Source of the DNA: Macrostomum hystrix
Lineage: Eukaryota; Platyhelminthes; Macrostomidae
Assembly: GCA_950097015.1 (NCBI GenBank)
Contig: CATNEN010000001.1
Location: forward strand, 13,723,501-13,787,500
Reading direction: 5' to 3'
Length of the DNA: 64,000 nt
Position 1 is the first letter of the stretch. Each line of letters starts with the position of its first letter. The position numbers and the translations under genes are program-made. Of this stretch, positions 1 to 10,035 are shown one piece after another. The notes beneath the pieces were generated by a model, which searched no databases, was not told the DNA's origin, and saw only the letters and a program-made list of their open reading frames with translations.

Positions 1-1109
1 TCCCGGTGCCTCGCGATCGTTTCGCACACGTGCACATCGACCTGGTCGGCCCGCTGCCGCCGTCGCAAGGTTTCACGCACCTGCTGACCGTGGTCGACCG
101 TTTCACGCGCTGGCCGGAAGCAATCCCGCTGGCCGACACCTCCGCGGCCACCTGCGCCGGCGCCTTCATCACGCACTGGGTCGCCCGTTTCGGCGTGCCT
201 GGCGACCTCACCTCCGACCGCGGCCCGCAATTCACCTCGGAGCTGTGGGCGAACGTCTCCCGCCTGCTGGGCATGCAGCTGCACCAGACGACGGCTTTTC
301 ATCCACAGGCCAACGGGCTGGTCGAGCGTTTTCATCGACATCTCAAGGCCTCCTTGATGGCGCGGCTGACAGGGCCGTCCTGGACTACCGAGTTGCCCTG
401 GGTGCTGCTGGGCATCCGCACGGCGCCCAAGGAGGATTTCGGAGTTTCTTCGGCCGAAATGGTGTACGGCGTCCCACTGGCGGTGCCGGGCGAGTGCCTG
501 CAGGCCGGCCCACCCACCGCGAGCCACGACGGTTTTCTGACCCACCTGCGCCAGGCCGTGCAGGTTTTCCGGCCGCCACCGACCTCCCAACACGGTCGCC
601 GTGCCACCGCCTGGCCGACTGCCCTGGACGCCTGCACGCACGTTTTCGTCCGCCGCGACGGGCACCGGCCGGCACTGCAGCCGCCTTACCTCGGCCCCTT
701 CAAGGTGCTGAAGCGCGGCGCCAAGGCGTTCCTCCTCGACCTCGTCACCCGGCAGGACCACGTGTCGGTGGACCGGCTCAAGCCGGCAACGCTCGACCCA
801 ACCAGCCCGGCTCCGACGCCGCAACTTCGCCCGCGCGGCCGGCCGCCGCGGGACCCAACGACACGCCCGCCTAGCGTTCCCGGCACCAAAGCAGAGCCGG
901 CCGCCACTCCACCGGTCACCCCTCCGCCGGTTCCTCTGCGTCGGCGCCAGCCGCAGCGCCGGTGCCGGCGGGTACCGAAGGCCACCGCTGGGGGGGAGCC
1001 CTGTGGCGGTCAAGGGCAAGTGCACTCGGTGGCAGCCACTTGCAAGCCGTTCTGCCCGCCGACTTCTCACACCACCCCACGTCTGCACGCGGCCAACCCC
1101 GGGGGTTAG
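1..1109 (+). CDS. Gypsy (Metaviridae) polyprotein C-terminus: integrase, 5'-truncated by window edge
   Basis: This is the end of a gypsy-type pol gene, open from the window edge to a stop at 1109. The integrase core is plain: first catalytic Asp in HIDLVGP, second in SDRGPQF, catalytic Glu in NGLVERFHR, with the spacing normal for a DDE retroviral-type integrase. After the core, a GPY/F-like module (YLGPFKVLKRG, then VSVDRLKPA) precedes a Pro/Arg-rich tail. Integrase inserts the cDNA copy into host DNA. Reading frame and catalytic residues are intact, so the element may be young. Reverse transcriptase and protease would lie upstream of the window. The annotated first Met is only the first in frame, not a true start. 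Confidence 0.93.
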   Translation, partial: PVPRDRFAHVHIDLVGPLPPSQGFTHLLTVVDRFTRWPEAIPLADTSAATCAGAFITHWVARFGVPGDLTSDRGPQFTSELWANVSRLLGMQLHQTTAFHPQANGLVERFHRHLKASLMARLTGPSWTTELPWVLLGIRTAPKEDFGVSSAEMVYGVPLAVPGECLQAGPPTASHDGFLTHLRQAVQVFRPPPTSQHGRRATAWPTALDACTHVFVRRDGHRPALQPPYLGPFKVLKRGAKAFLLDLVTRQDHVSVDRLKPATLDPTSPAPTPQLRPRGRPPRDPTTRPPSVPGTKAEPAATPPVTPPPVPLRRRQPQRRCRRVPKATAGGEPCGGQGQVHSVAATCKPFCPPTSHTTPRLHAANPGG

Positions 1110-1139
1110 GGGTGGGCGCCACCCCTCCCCAGCGTGGCG

Positions 1140-1276
1140 TGTTTGGGCGGTGTGACCTTGACTTTTTTACCGCTTGTTTACGCGATGGCCGTATAAGACT
1201 GTTTGCGTGCGCCTCCTTCTGTTTATCCTTTTCCGCGTTTCACTTTGCTCTCCGCAAATATACGTTTCGCACGCAG
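1140..1276 (+). repeat. Candidate 3' LTR of the upstream gypsy element
   Basis: About 30 bp after the integrase stop, a stretch begins with TGTTTG and ends with CGCACGCA, i.e. TG...CA boundaries. A G-rich tract lies just upstream (GGGGGTTAGGGGTGGGCG) and could serve as the polypurine primer, and a TATA-like GTATAAGAC lies inside. The 5' LTR is outside the window, so the limits cannot be confirmed by comparison. This is inference from position and termini only. Confidence 0.35.
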
Positions 1277-1796
1277 TAGCTAGCTACCACGCTACAATGC
1301 AGTATATAATAGCTTGTATTTGCCAAGTATAGTTAACTGCAATAATATTGCTGTCAATGCAATCTAAAGCATTCACACTATTGCTTTTTGTCGTAGAAAT
1401 TAAAGTTAAAAGTTTATTTTTGCTAATAATATAATAATACAATTGCTGCATTGTATTCATCTTGTTTTTTTATTTTTTTTATAAAAACGCATGTTTTAAT
1501 CACTACTAAGCAGAAAGTAGAATAAAAAACTTGCCCAGAAAATTAGCCTGAGTGGCCTATCTAGTGTTTATAGTATCTGTGCTCACATCTGAATTTGCTT
1601 GCGAATATTGAAAACTAGTTTTTACTGTTTACGACTTGTGCAAAATAATCAATTAACTCTCTTTTCCTTAAAATTATTATACCTCACTGTTTGCAAACGT
1701 TCTTTACTATTAATGCTTGACATGTACATTTATTGTGCCAATTGAAACATTGTTTAAGAGTTGTATTCTTTTACTGGTGAAACAGGTGCTGCTGTA
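1277..1796. other. AT-rich stretch without genes, presumed 5' flank of the Helitron
   Basis: The sequence between the gypsy end and the OTU gene is AT-rich with several homopolymer T runs. I see no coding frame. It may contain the Helitron 5' end and promoter, but I could not recognise a terminal TC motif with confidence. Confidence 0.4.
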
Positions 1797-2540
1797 ATGG
1801 ATTTTGCCGAGGGCCATGTAACTGCTGCTGTACAAGTCCAACCTGTATGGGTTCCTTTTTCTTCGTGTCGCGTTGAGAATGTACGAGGTGACGGCAACTG
1901 TTTTTTCACGTCCATATTGAGGCAATTACAAGAACTGCCAGGTTTTTCCGCCTATCAATCGCTAAGCGTAGAAAATTTTCGAGATGCGGTTGCTGCAGAA
2001 TTCGAGCAATGGGTGCTTCGCGATGTCAATAATCAGGAAAGAATTATGCAAACAGGACTGAATTGGGAAAAAGTGCGCGACGATACAAGGCGTCCCCGTA
2101 TGTACGTGCCATGCGGAGTTCCAGAACTAATTGGCGAAGTGTTGCAGCTAGAAGTGTTTATTTATCAGTCAAACATGCTTAATCTAGCGCGGCCTGGCCA
2201 TTATTCCCGAACGAATATAGGAGAACGTTTGGCTACTATTCGGTTGTTGTTTAATCCTGGTAGTCGAACTTACGAAATCGTTCGTGTCAATGATTTGGAA
2301 GTGAATGAAGCAAGCTCAGTTCGGCCGACTGGCCAAGGAGAATTGGGAGCCAAGAATGTGGAAATGCCCCCTCTCAACGAGAATGTTCGTGTTGTCGAAG
2401 ATCCTGTTGTGATGATGCCACCTCCAGCTCCACCAATGAAGGCTTTTGAAAAGGTTGCAGACTGGACCCGAGTTCAAAGTAGGCATTGGAAGGGACGTAG
2501 TAGAAATCAAGCGAAGTCCTTACTTTGCTTCGGAAAATAA
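1797..2540 (+). CDS. OTU-type cysteine protease domain of an animal Helitron
   Basis: The first ATG in the open frame is at 1797, giving about 247 aa. Residues ~25-165 form an OTU (ovarian tumour) fold: the nucleophile motif is GDGNCFF, which matches the D-G-N-C signature of OTU deubiquitinases. Near the fold's end, where family members carry the catalytic His (typically a strand followed by H-Y/F-D), this copy reads SRTYEIVRV with no His, so catalysis may be lost. OTU domains are known fusion partners of animal Helitron Rep-helicase proteins, and Helitron coding fragments follow downstream on the same strand, so I assign it to that element rather than to a host gene. The frame ends just before a region of shifted frames. 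Confidence 0.8.
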   Translation: MDFAEGHVTAAVQVQPVWVPFSSCRVENVRGDGNCFFTSILRQLQELPGFSAYQSLSVENFRDAVAAEFEQWVLRDVNNQERIMQTGLNWEKVRDDTRRPRMYVPCGVPELIGEVLQLEVFIYQSNMLNLARPGHYSRTNIGERLATIRLLFNPGSRTYEIVRVNDLEVNEASSVRPTGQGELGAKNVEMPPLNENVRVVEDPVVMMPPPAPPMKAFEKVADWTRVQSRHWKGRSRNQAKSLLCFGK

Positions 2541-3231
2541 TACAAGGTCGTTTGCGCATCCGAATTCATATGAAGTGCTTCGGGATCGGAACAACTCTGC
2601 CTGGAATTGGAATGTCACCAAGTCGGGCACCAAGTTGTAGTTGCATCGGTTGTGGCGACTCAGTTTCGGCGGTTTCAAGCGTTTCTTGCCATTTGGAAAA
2701 AGGAAGAGTTCGAGAAAAGAAGAGCGACGTTGTACCAAGTGCTCCTACTCGTCGCAGCGAGCGTTTGAAAAACCAGCAGCAAGTGGTCAACTATGCCAAT
2801 TCTTCACCACGGAAACAGAGATTGACAAACGCAGAAAATCATGACTGCGAACCTGTTCGATCGTCACCTAGAAGACGGCACCTTTGCAGCAGGAGCAGCA
2901 AGATAAAAGTCAGTTTGATAATATTCCAGCTACTTCTACGTATTCATCACCACGAAAGGCACGTGCTACTTAGGAGAAGCCTGATAAAGCGATCCGTTCG
3001 TCACCCAGGAAGCGGCCTACAATGGAGCAGCAGCCAGCTGAATAAAATGTTCCGCAGAGCAGCACTGCAGAAAAGAGGGCTTAAGATGCACCAATTGTTG
3101 AACATAAAATCGGAGATCCCAATCTGCCAAAGTGCATTCGCAATACGTTCACAGACCAGTTCAAAAAGATAAGGCAAGACTTTTTCAATGAAAACATATC
3201 AAAAGTATCACATTTTAAAGAGTTGAATTAG
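2525..3231 (+). pseudogene. Helitron linker region, frameshifted
   Basis: Three overlapping frames (from 2446, 2525 and 2641) each carry part of a basic Ser/Arg/Lys-rich linker; none continues to the next recognisable domain. At 3130-3215 the translation resembles the Helitron segment that precedes its Cys-rich finger (an R-x-D-F-F-N-E type motif followed by V-S-H-F-K-E-L). Coding similarity stops at about 3231, where non-coding DNA begins, and resumes at about 5560. I infer that frameshifts and an insertion have inactivated the gene. Confidence 0.6.
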
Positions 3232-5560
3232 CTGCGGGTTTGCAATCCGATGATCTGTCCTCGTGAAGGAAAGGAGTGTGGGGATGGCGATAGAGTCGGA
3301 AGTCATACCGCAAAGGCTCGCGAGTTGCCGCGGAAAGGGGGATGAAGGGAGGGATGAAGGGAGAGACAGTGGATGCAGGGAGTGGTCCTCTCGGCCTCAG
3401 GCTGGCCAGTCCCACTCAACCCATAGGCCACAGGCATGACTGCCGTGCCTACCCCAAGCAGTGCTCGAAACCGGCTAAAAGTCTAAATAGATGTCGGACT
3501 ACCCGCAGACGGATAGGACAGGGCTATGCAGCCTACTGTCATCAGTAGCATGTTCGTAACTGACTCCTAAACTTGGTAGCAGTGGTCGACTCGGCCTAGG
3601 CTCTTGTCTTAGAAATGCGGAAGGGCTATCGGCAAAGCGGAAAATGATCTAGGGTAGCGCCACCACCCAATGCGCCTACGTTGCCACCGCAGACATTTGG
3701 GAACTTGGGTCCCCGGAGCTCGCGGCTCCTAGTTTGTCACACAGATCTTAGACAAGCCGAAAAATAGAGCCTTCTGTAACTTCCGTTTTAGACTAGGGTG
3801 AAGACCCCAGAATGGATCGAGACACGCCTCACCAGGGGATTCCTGAATTTGCGCTACAGTGGTCTAGAAAGGTGGTACTCCGAACCCGAAAGAGAAATCC
3901 ATAGCCAGAGTCCTACTCATGAAACATCAGACACATTCTGTACATTAGACTGCAGCCTACACATTAGATAACTAGCAATCCGAGTCTGTGCGAGTTGAGG
4001 AAATCAGAGGCAGGAGAGATTAAGCTGAACACTGGCTGAGTGATTATGCGAGCGTAAGATTAAAAGATCATCACCCCCCACTCCCTTGGCGGTGGAAGCG
4101 AGAGGGGGAACGGAAGGGAAACTCAATTGGCAGGGGAGCTTGACACGCACTCCCAGTTCCGCCAGAAAGAGAGGAAAACCCGCCAAGGAATTCCCCACCC
4201 CTGGGCAGAAAGAAAACACGTGCTACACTCCGCATTTTACTTGCAAATCCCTAGCTCCATATTACTCTCATGCGCACTTACAATTGCCTTCCTGCCGCAG
4301 CTTTCAGCCGGCTGTGCCAGAGCCCGCCCCCTAGGCGATTAGCCACTCATGACCGAGGGCTGTCTATTGATAAAATAAAGGTAAAAAGGAGACATACTAA
4401 AAGAAGTTAAGTTGTTATAAAGTTAAGCCCAATAAGTTAAAAATGCTTAGATTAGGTAGTTTATTAGGCGAAAAAGTCCCTAGCTTCCCTCCCACTAAAT
4501 GCCGCCTAACTAATAGAAAGCCCCTTAGGAGCAATAATTGCAAACCGCTGCGCGGATTACTTATCTGGATGCTTCGGCCGCGTGCTGCAATCCCGTCGAT
4601 CTCGGGGAAGGGGATGGGGTAAAATAGCAAAAGCCGGGAAGGGAAAGATGCTGCGAGTCGGCAGGGGGCCAACACGCTTGGAGCTCAAAGGCTCAATTTA
4701 GAGCTCACCTAAGAGGTGGCTTGCGCTTAGGGAATGGGAACAGGCAATTGGCCTGCGCTAGCTGTGGAGCTATGAGCTCTAGGGTCTATGCCCTAAATGG
4801 GTCTGGGGGATAAATCCTGGGTCCGGTGGGAGTCCGGCCCGGCAAAAGTAAATCCGGCAGGGGAGAAGGGGAAGAGCCGGTGGGAGAAAAAGGGTCCTTG
4901 GTCTGTGTCGGGGGGGGTCCTAGAGGGAGCAGCGCCGCGCGCTTGCTTAAATAGGCCTTGCAGCACGCCAACCCCGACATCCATCAAAGCAACCCACATT
5001 CGCGCCAGCCTGTCATCGAGGAATTGAAGCGGCGATTGCCGCCCCAATTTCCCAATGAACCGGCGGCGGGAAACGACAGATGTTCTGCGCGAACAGCCGT
5101 CGGCAGTCAGCCAGCGATTGTTACTCCGCCGGGACAATGGAAGCGCAGGCGCCGACCTGCCTACAGTGATATTTACATGTATCTAAAGGAAGGAGGTCAT
5201 AAAAGTCGAGCTGGGCTCGAATACTGTAAAGAAGCGAGGACATGAAGAATTTTACGATCACTCATAACGCGTGAGTGAGCCCCTATATCTGATCGCGGTT
5301 TGGAGGGGAATTATGACCTAAACTAGTTCATACAGTAACATTATGGCCGCGATCAGTCATTCCTACGGGGAGTCTAGACAACTCCGGAGAGAGAGGATTC
5401 GGCAGCTACTTGATTCACCGCCGCCTCAAACCCGGCCCTAAGATTAATGATCTTGTTTTGTGACCAGCTGCTATGTGGGTCGCAATTATTAGTTACTTAA
5501 AAATTGAAAAATTATGCTGGCTCACACTCCCACTCGATTCCCGCAGCACACTCCACATCA
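3232..5560. mobile_element. Non-coding insertion (~2.3 kb) splitting the Helitron
   Basis: The Helitron frame breaks near 3231 and resumes near 5560 with the Cys-rich segment (CKEKFPGKYY), so the DNA between is likely an insertion. It is GC-moderate, carries no ORF with a recognisable domain, and differs in composition from the Helitron flanks. Its right edge reads CAGAGTGCTAG before the Helitron resumes; a CTAG end would suit a non-autonomous Helitron, but I did not find a convincing hairpin or 5' TC end. Its class is unknown. Confidence 0.5.
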
Positions 5561-6564
5561 GAGTGCTAGGTGTGTAAGGAAAAGTTTCCTGGAAAATATT
5601 ATAGCATCGATTCTGAAGACATGTGCGATCGTTGTTTTAAAGATGACAATGAGCCGAAATCGTTTAGCCAAGAAAACAATGCGATTCCGATGTTGGAGCA
5701 GCCAGAAGAGTTGCAAGATTTGAGTGTAGCAGAGCAAATGTTGATTTCGCCAGTTTTGTCGGTTATTGTTGTGGCACAAATTTTTCCGCAAAAGCAAACA
5801 AAATCGAGAGGACACGGAATCATGTTCCCTTAAGATCAGTCGCACGTTTTGCAAGAGCTGCCAAGACGATCCTGCCAGTTGTTTTAATGTACGACGAAAG
5901 AGCCCGTGTCCAGCCTGGAGAAGCGCAAAGTGGCTATTTGCACAATGAACTATTTGCGAGTTCGACGCGACAAAGTGACTAATGCGATGCGCCATTTAAT
6001 GGCAAATAACAAGTACTTTAGACAGTATCAAGTTTCAATGAATCATGATGCGTTGCTACAGCTGCCTGAAGATGGTTTGCTCATCAAATAGAATGTATGA
6101 TTGTCGAGATGCAGTCTGACAATGAAGTCAATTTCGAGGCGGCACAACAAAAAGGCGGTTCAAGGAGACGAGACGAACGAGCTGGAGGAAACAATTTGTT
6201 CGCTGTTGGAGACTCCTTTGCACCGATTGGAATCGGCAGTACGAGACAAATTTCTGAGTGAAAAATTGAAATGGCCAGCAAGAATCAACGAGCCAGTAAA
6301 CGAATTTCAGGAAGAAGGATATTTTAGATTGGCTTATCCTCATCTCTTTCCAGATGGAGCAGGAGATTAAAGTACGCCACGCAATTTTTGACTAAGTTGT
6401 GGCGACTATGCAAAGCATTTGATGCAATTCCGGTGTCCAAGATTTCGTACCGATTTGCGGTTTAAATTTTACATTGAAAATATGGTGATGCGTTGGAGAG
6501 CGCTGCAAGTTGGTCGCGTGTTTGTGCACGACAACAAGTATGCTAGATTAAGTGCCAAGGAAAT
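5561..6564 (+). pseudogene. Helitron Rep N-terminal (Helitron_like_N) domain, broken
   Basis: Several short frames together rebuild the start of a Helitron Rep protein: a finger-like stretch (MCDRCFKDD), then the conserved E-L-x-D-L-S-x-x-E-x-M-L-I block near 5710-5750, then the P-V-N-E-F-x-E-E-G-Y-F...A-Y-P-H-L-F-P-D-G signature at 6290-6362. Frameshifts and stops separate these pieces. The last piece continues to 6564, where a gypsy LTR interrupts it, and picks up again at 7987 after that insertion. Rep would nick and ligate Helitron ends; this copy cannot encode it. Confidence 0.8.
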
Positions 6565-6824
6565 TGTTGTGCCGCGAATTACCGAGGAAATTACCGACTC
6601 TTTTAGAATTGCAACGAGATGAGAAGCTTTTGTATATTTCTATCGGCGATGACCGGCCGCGAGTTAATATATAGCGAACAGGGAAGAGTGGTGAAAGGAA
6701 CATAGACAGACAAAAACGGACTAAAACGAGTAAGATAAAAGTGCAATAAACAAATTGTGATGCAAAACAAGCACGTTAAAGTTCATCGGGTCATTCCATA
6801 GAGTTAAGGTTAAACGCCACCTCA
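6565..6824 (-). repeat. 3' LTR of the deleted gypsy element
   Basis: This copy matches the repeat at 7727-7986 over its full length with scattered differences. On the minus strand it starts TGAGGTGGCG and ends CGGCACAACA, the TG...CA form typical of LTRs. Confidence 0.9.
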
Positions 6825-6910
6825 TCTTCCCCCTTCGAATCGAATCGGCGGGATGCCTCGGTTAGCACGAACTGGGTAGCGGGGCTCTGGTCTCTCGTTT
6901 GGCTCGCCGA

Positions 6911-7724
6911 TCACGCTCTGATGGTCATGAAGGAGGTCGCCCGGCTGATTTTCGAAGGCTGTTCAGTTTGCTGCTGCTCGTTAGGCCGGTGCGGTGCGGA
7001 CTCATCAAGCGGGTGCTGTCCTGGGTCAGTTGGCTGCCCCTCGATAACAGGGCTGAGCTGGTCAGCGTGAGCTAGTGTGACCTGGCCTCCTTGCCGCGCG
7101 ATCAGTGCTGTGTTGGTGCCCTTCTGGGCAACGAACTCGGCTCGCTCTTGGACCTGCTTGCCGCCGGGCGTATACCAAACGCTCGCTCCGATTGGCGTCT
7201 GCATGGAAATCGGGTTGCGTAGCTGCCGTCCCATGAGCTGCGCCGGGCTCTGCAGCCGGCCTGCGTGCGGTACGCACCTATAGTTCAAGAGCAGCCGGGA
7301 CAGGAATGAGTCATACGTTTCCGACTGCTGGTCCCACGCTTTCGATGCTCTCTTGATGGATTGCACCATCCGCTCTGCTAACCCGTTTGATTGCGGATGC
7401 CGCGGCGGCGTCTTCAGGGCTCGACAGCCGATTCTCTCTAGCCAGGTGAGGAGATTCGCGTCGTGGAACTCGGCAGCGCAACTCGGTTCTCGCAAAGACA
7501 GACTGCAATACTCGCTTAACGGTTGCCGCGTCTCGGTTCGGCACCCGCACAGCCTCTGGCCAGCCAGACATCGCGTCGACCAGAATGAGCAGTAGTCCGA
7601 CATTCGGCACACTCGCGTGGTCCATATGCACTCTGTGCCAGGGCTCCTGCTCCTCCGGCCACCGGTGGACAGTCGCTGTGCCTTTTGGTTTCCCCGCGCA
7701 GGTTCGAATCCTGCTTGCGACGCC
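6911..7724 (-). pseudogene. Gypsy integrase fragment, frameshifted
   Basis: The longer minus-strand frame (7726 to 6911) carries the integrase end with the catalytic Glu in HPQSNGLAERM and a downstream region of the usual length. The part holding the first catalytic Asp (HMDHASVPN) sits in a different frame at 7311-7631, so at least one frameshift splits the domain. The 5' end of the frame translates the primer-binding site itself, showing that it is not a native start. Non-functional. Confidence 0.85.
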
Positions 7725-7725
7725 A
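7708..7725 (-). promoter_or_regulatory. Primer-binding site (tRNA 3'-end complement)
   Basis: Reading the minus strand, TGGCGTCGCAAGCAGGAT begins one base after the 5' LTR. It is complementary to the 3' end of a tRNA (…CGCCA), and the complementarity goes on through the T-arm (GGATTCGAACC). I do not assign the tRNA species. Confidence 0.8.
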
Positions 7726-7726
7726 T

Positions 7727-7986
7727 TGTTGTGCCGCGAATTACCGAGGAAAGTGGACTCTTTTAGAATTGCAACGAGATGAGAAGCTTTTGTATATTTC
7801 TATCGGCGATGACCGGCCGCGAGTTAGTATATAGCGAACAGGGGAGAGTGGCGGAAGGAACATAGACATGGACTAAAACGGACTAAAACGAGTAAGATAA
7901 AAGTGCAATAAACTAATTGTGATGCCAATCAAGCACGTTAAAGTTCATCGGGTCATTCCATAGAGTTAAGGTTAAACGCCACCTCA
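7727..7986 (-). repeat. 5' LTR of the deleted gypsy element
   Basis: This is the direct-repeat partner of 6565-6824, with the same TG...CA ends on the minus strand and the GAAAT target duplication on its right flank. Confidence 0.9.
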
Positions 7987-8165
7987 GAAATGATTTAAGC
8001 ACTAAATGACCCGGCAGTATTGGCTAGTGTGTCAGTTCGAGCATCGGATTTGCGAGGCACAAGCGCTTATTGTCAGAGTAAAGGACGGCAATTGGAAGCC
8101 ATGATTCGAACGCTTGGTGTTTCTCATTTTTTACCATGTTCAAATGATTTTGTTCCTAAAATGTT
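7987..8165 (+). pseudogene. Helitron Rep fragment resuming after the gypsy insertion
   Basis: Removing the gypsy element and one GAAAT copy restores the reading direction: after a TAA, the frame carries the conserved segment D-L-R-G-T-S-A-Y...Q-L-E-A-M-I-R-x-L-G and then a C-S-N-D-F...K-M-L-K segment, as in Helitron_like_N domains just before the HUH nuclease motifs. Similarity ends at about 8165, where the large insertion begins. The HUH part of Rep is not seen on either side of that insertion. Confidence 0.75.
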
Positions 8166-8336
8166 GAAAGGGGGGGTCTGGTCAAGGCAAAGGGGTGTCT
8201 GGTCCAGCCAAGCCCCAGCCAAGGCCCCAGCAAGACCAAAACGGACCTCTGTTGTACGTGTATTCTAAATCGGTGCGAGTTTTCCCCAGAGACGACGACC
8301 CTAATTGGGATAGCCTTTATAAAATGTTCTATATTT

Positions 8337-8475
8337 AGAAATACACTACGGAGATCAAAAAAAAGGTCATTCGGCTTTTACAGCCATAGACGTGTGCAAG
8401 AAATACACTAAGGAGATAAAAAATGTCTTTTCAGCTACGCATGCGCCTGCTGTAAGTAGTAGCTATAGCAGTGCA
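8337..8475 (+). repeat. Left outer direct repeat of the 20-kb block
   Basis: It contains module A (AGAAATACACTACGGAGATC, an A run, then GGTCATTCGGC), module B (ACACTAAGGAGATAAAAAAT), then module C (CATGCGCCTGCTG followed by AGTAGTAGC). All three recur in the same orientation at 28329-28497, but there in the order B, A, C. Confidence 0.75.
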
Positions 8476-8599
8476 GAAACTGGCTAGTCAGTGAGTTGCA
8501 GCTAGAAGAAGCTGCAAATTTGGATTTCGGCTTTGGTTTTTGGCTTTGGATGCTTCAGTTTCTTCGAACTGATCTCAACTGAAAAGCACTCTGGTACCA

Positions 8600-9255
8600 T
8601 TTATTGACATGTAACTTTCGCGAAAACATAGTTGGCGGATAGTGAAAGCGAGGGATAGTGAAGAGAGGATCAAATCGAAGGAAGGGGAGGAAAGCAAAAG
8701 TAGGTTGACTGCACAGATTGTAGATTTGTACTGATGTGTTACTTTCGCGAAAAATTATTTGGAGGATAGTATACAGGAGGAAAGTGAAAGCGAGGGAGAG
8801 TGAAGAGAGGATCAGGATCATCAGATCCTGAATCAGAATCCAGAATCCTGAATCCAGAATCATCAGATTAAAGGAAGGGGATCAGGAAAGCGAAGGTATA
8901 GGGGAGGAAGCTAGGACAGAGTGAAGGGAGGATATGCAGAGAGTCAGACACCACCACCTACCCAACCACCTGCACTCTGCATCCACCCACCCAAATTCGT
9001 ACGACTGATTCATTGTAATTATTAATTCATTGTACTGATCGATGTCTTACTTTCGAGAAAACATATTTGGAGGATAGTACAGGAGGAAAGTGAAAGCGAG
9101 GGAGAGTGAAGAGAGGATCATCAGATTAAAGGAAGGGGTTCAGGAAAGCGAAGGTATAGGGGAGGAAGCTAGGACAGAGTGAAGGGAGGATATGAGAGTG
9201 AGACACCATGCACCACCTACCCAACCTGCACCTGCACTCTGCATCCACCCACCCA
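8600..9255 (+). repeat. Tandemly duplicated module of ~130-310 bp (three copies)
   Basis: Three imperfect copies begin near 8612, 8740 and 9045 with a TACTTTCGCGAAAA-like core followed by GGAGGATAGTA and the purine-rich AGTGAAAGCGAGGGAGAGTG. The second and third copies extend through the same Pro-codon-like stretch CTGCACTCTGCATCCACCCA. No coding evidence. Confidence 0.75.
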
Positions 9256-9256
9256 A

Positions 9257-9420
9257 CACCACACACCACACCACACCACACACCACACACCACACCACAC
9301 ACCACACCACACCACACCACACACCACACCACACCACACCACACACCACACCACACCACACACCACCCACCCAACACCACACACCACACCACACCACACA
9401 CCACACCACACCACACCCTG
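9257..9420 (+). repeat. CCACA/CACAC microsatellite
   Basis: An almost pure mixture of CCACA and CCACACA units runs for about 160 bp, with one CCACCCACCCAA interruption. The long reading frames across it on both strands are artefacts of the repeat. Confidence 0.95.
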
Positions 9421-9427
9421 CAGCAGA

Positions 9428-10035
9428 ACTCCAATTATAAGAGTTTATGGACTTAGAGAATTTACAATCAGTAAATTCTCGACCGTCCCAAGGCTTAAAT
9501 AGTGTGGTGAGATTGGGGCGGGATAGAACGAGCCAGTTAGTATATACTCTAAAGAAAGGTGCGCGCTGTACACTTTCGCTGGAGGCAATATGACGGAGAT
9601 TATATCTAGATCGGGCTTGATGACGACTAGTTACTATAATAGATGACCGAAAATGCATGGTGTTTCTATTTTTAGCTTTAGGCGCACCTTTCTTAAGAGT
9701 ATATACTGGCTTGCGTGCCCCATAGACTTCAATAGGCTGCCATTTAAATACACACGAGCCAGCTTGTATATATATACTCTTAAGAAAGGTGCGCCGTAGG
9801 CTAAAAATAGAATCGAATCGCCCGGGGTTTAGCCAGCCCGGCTATATACTAGCCCCCATATGCCGACGACGACGACGAAGTCAAGTTGCGAAAAAACAGC
9901 TCGCGCACCTTTCTTTAGAGTATATATATAATACCTGCATTTACTCCACCAGCCACACAAACTAAGCTCTGGGGACGGTCGAAAATTTTATCACTGACAT
10001 GATAAAATTCTCTAAGTCCGTAAACTCTAGTTTAT
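9428..10035. mobile_element. ~600-bp palindromic MITE-like element
   Basis: Inverted repeats of roughly 55 bp bound the segment: the left starts TATAAGAGTTTATGGACTTA and the right is its near reverse complement ending at about 10033. Inside are four copies of a 25-bp motif, TATACTCTAAAGAAAGGTGC and relatives, at about 9543, 9683, 9770 and 9903, alternating in orientation. There is no coding frame. This fits a foldback or MITE-type non-autonomous element. Confidence 0.65.

Larger units (their letters stand above)
6565..7986 (-). mobile_element. Internally deleted gypsy LTR element inserted in the Helitron
   Basis: The element has two 260-bp direct repeats (6565-6824 and 7727-7986) and a 5-bp target duplication GAAAT at 6560-6564 and 7987-7991. 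Transcription is on the minus strand: the right repeat is the 5' LTR, followed after one base by a tRNA-complementary primer site at 7708-7725, and the left repeat is the 3' LTR, preceded by a polypurine tract (GAAGGGGGAAGA). The interior is only about 0.9 kb: primer site joined almost directly to integrase, so gag, protease and reverse transcriptase are gone. LTRs differ at a modest number of sites, including a small insertion/deletion, so it is not very recent. Confidence 0.9.

Noticed and set aside
3232-5560. Ribosomal RNA or other structural RNA in the GC-rich insertion
   Set aside because: I recognise no conserved rRNA motif or tRNA box there.
9126-9658. Val/Cys/Trp- or His/Thr/Pro-rich frames
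   Set aside because: They are produced by the CCACA microsatellite.
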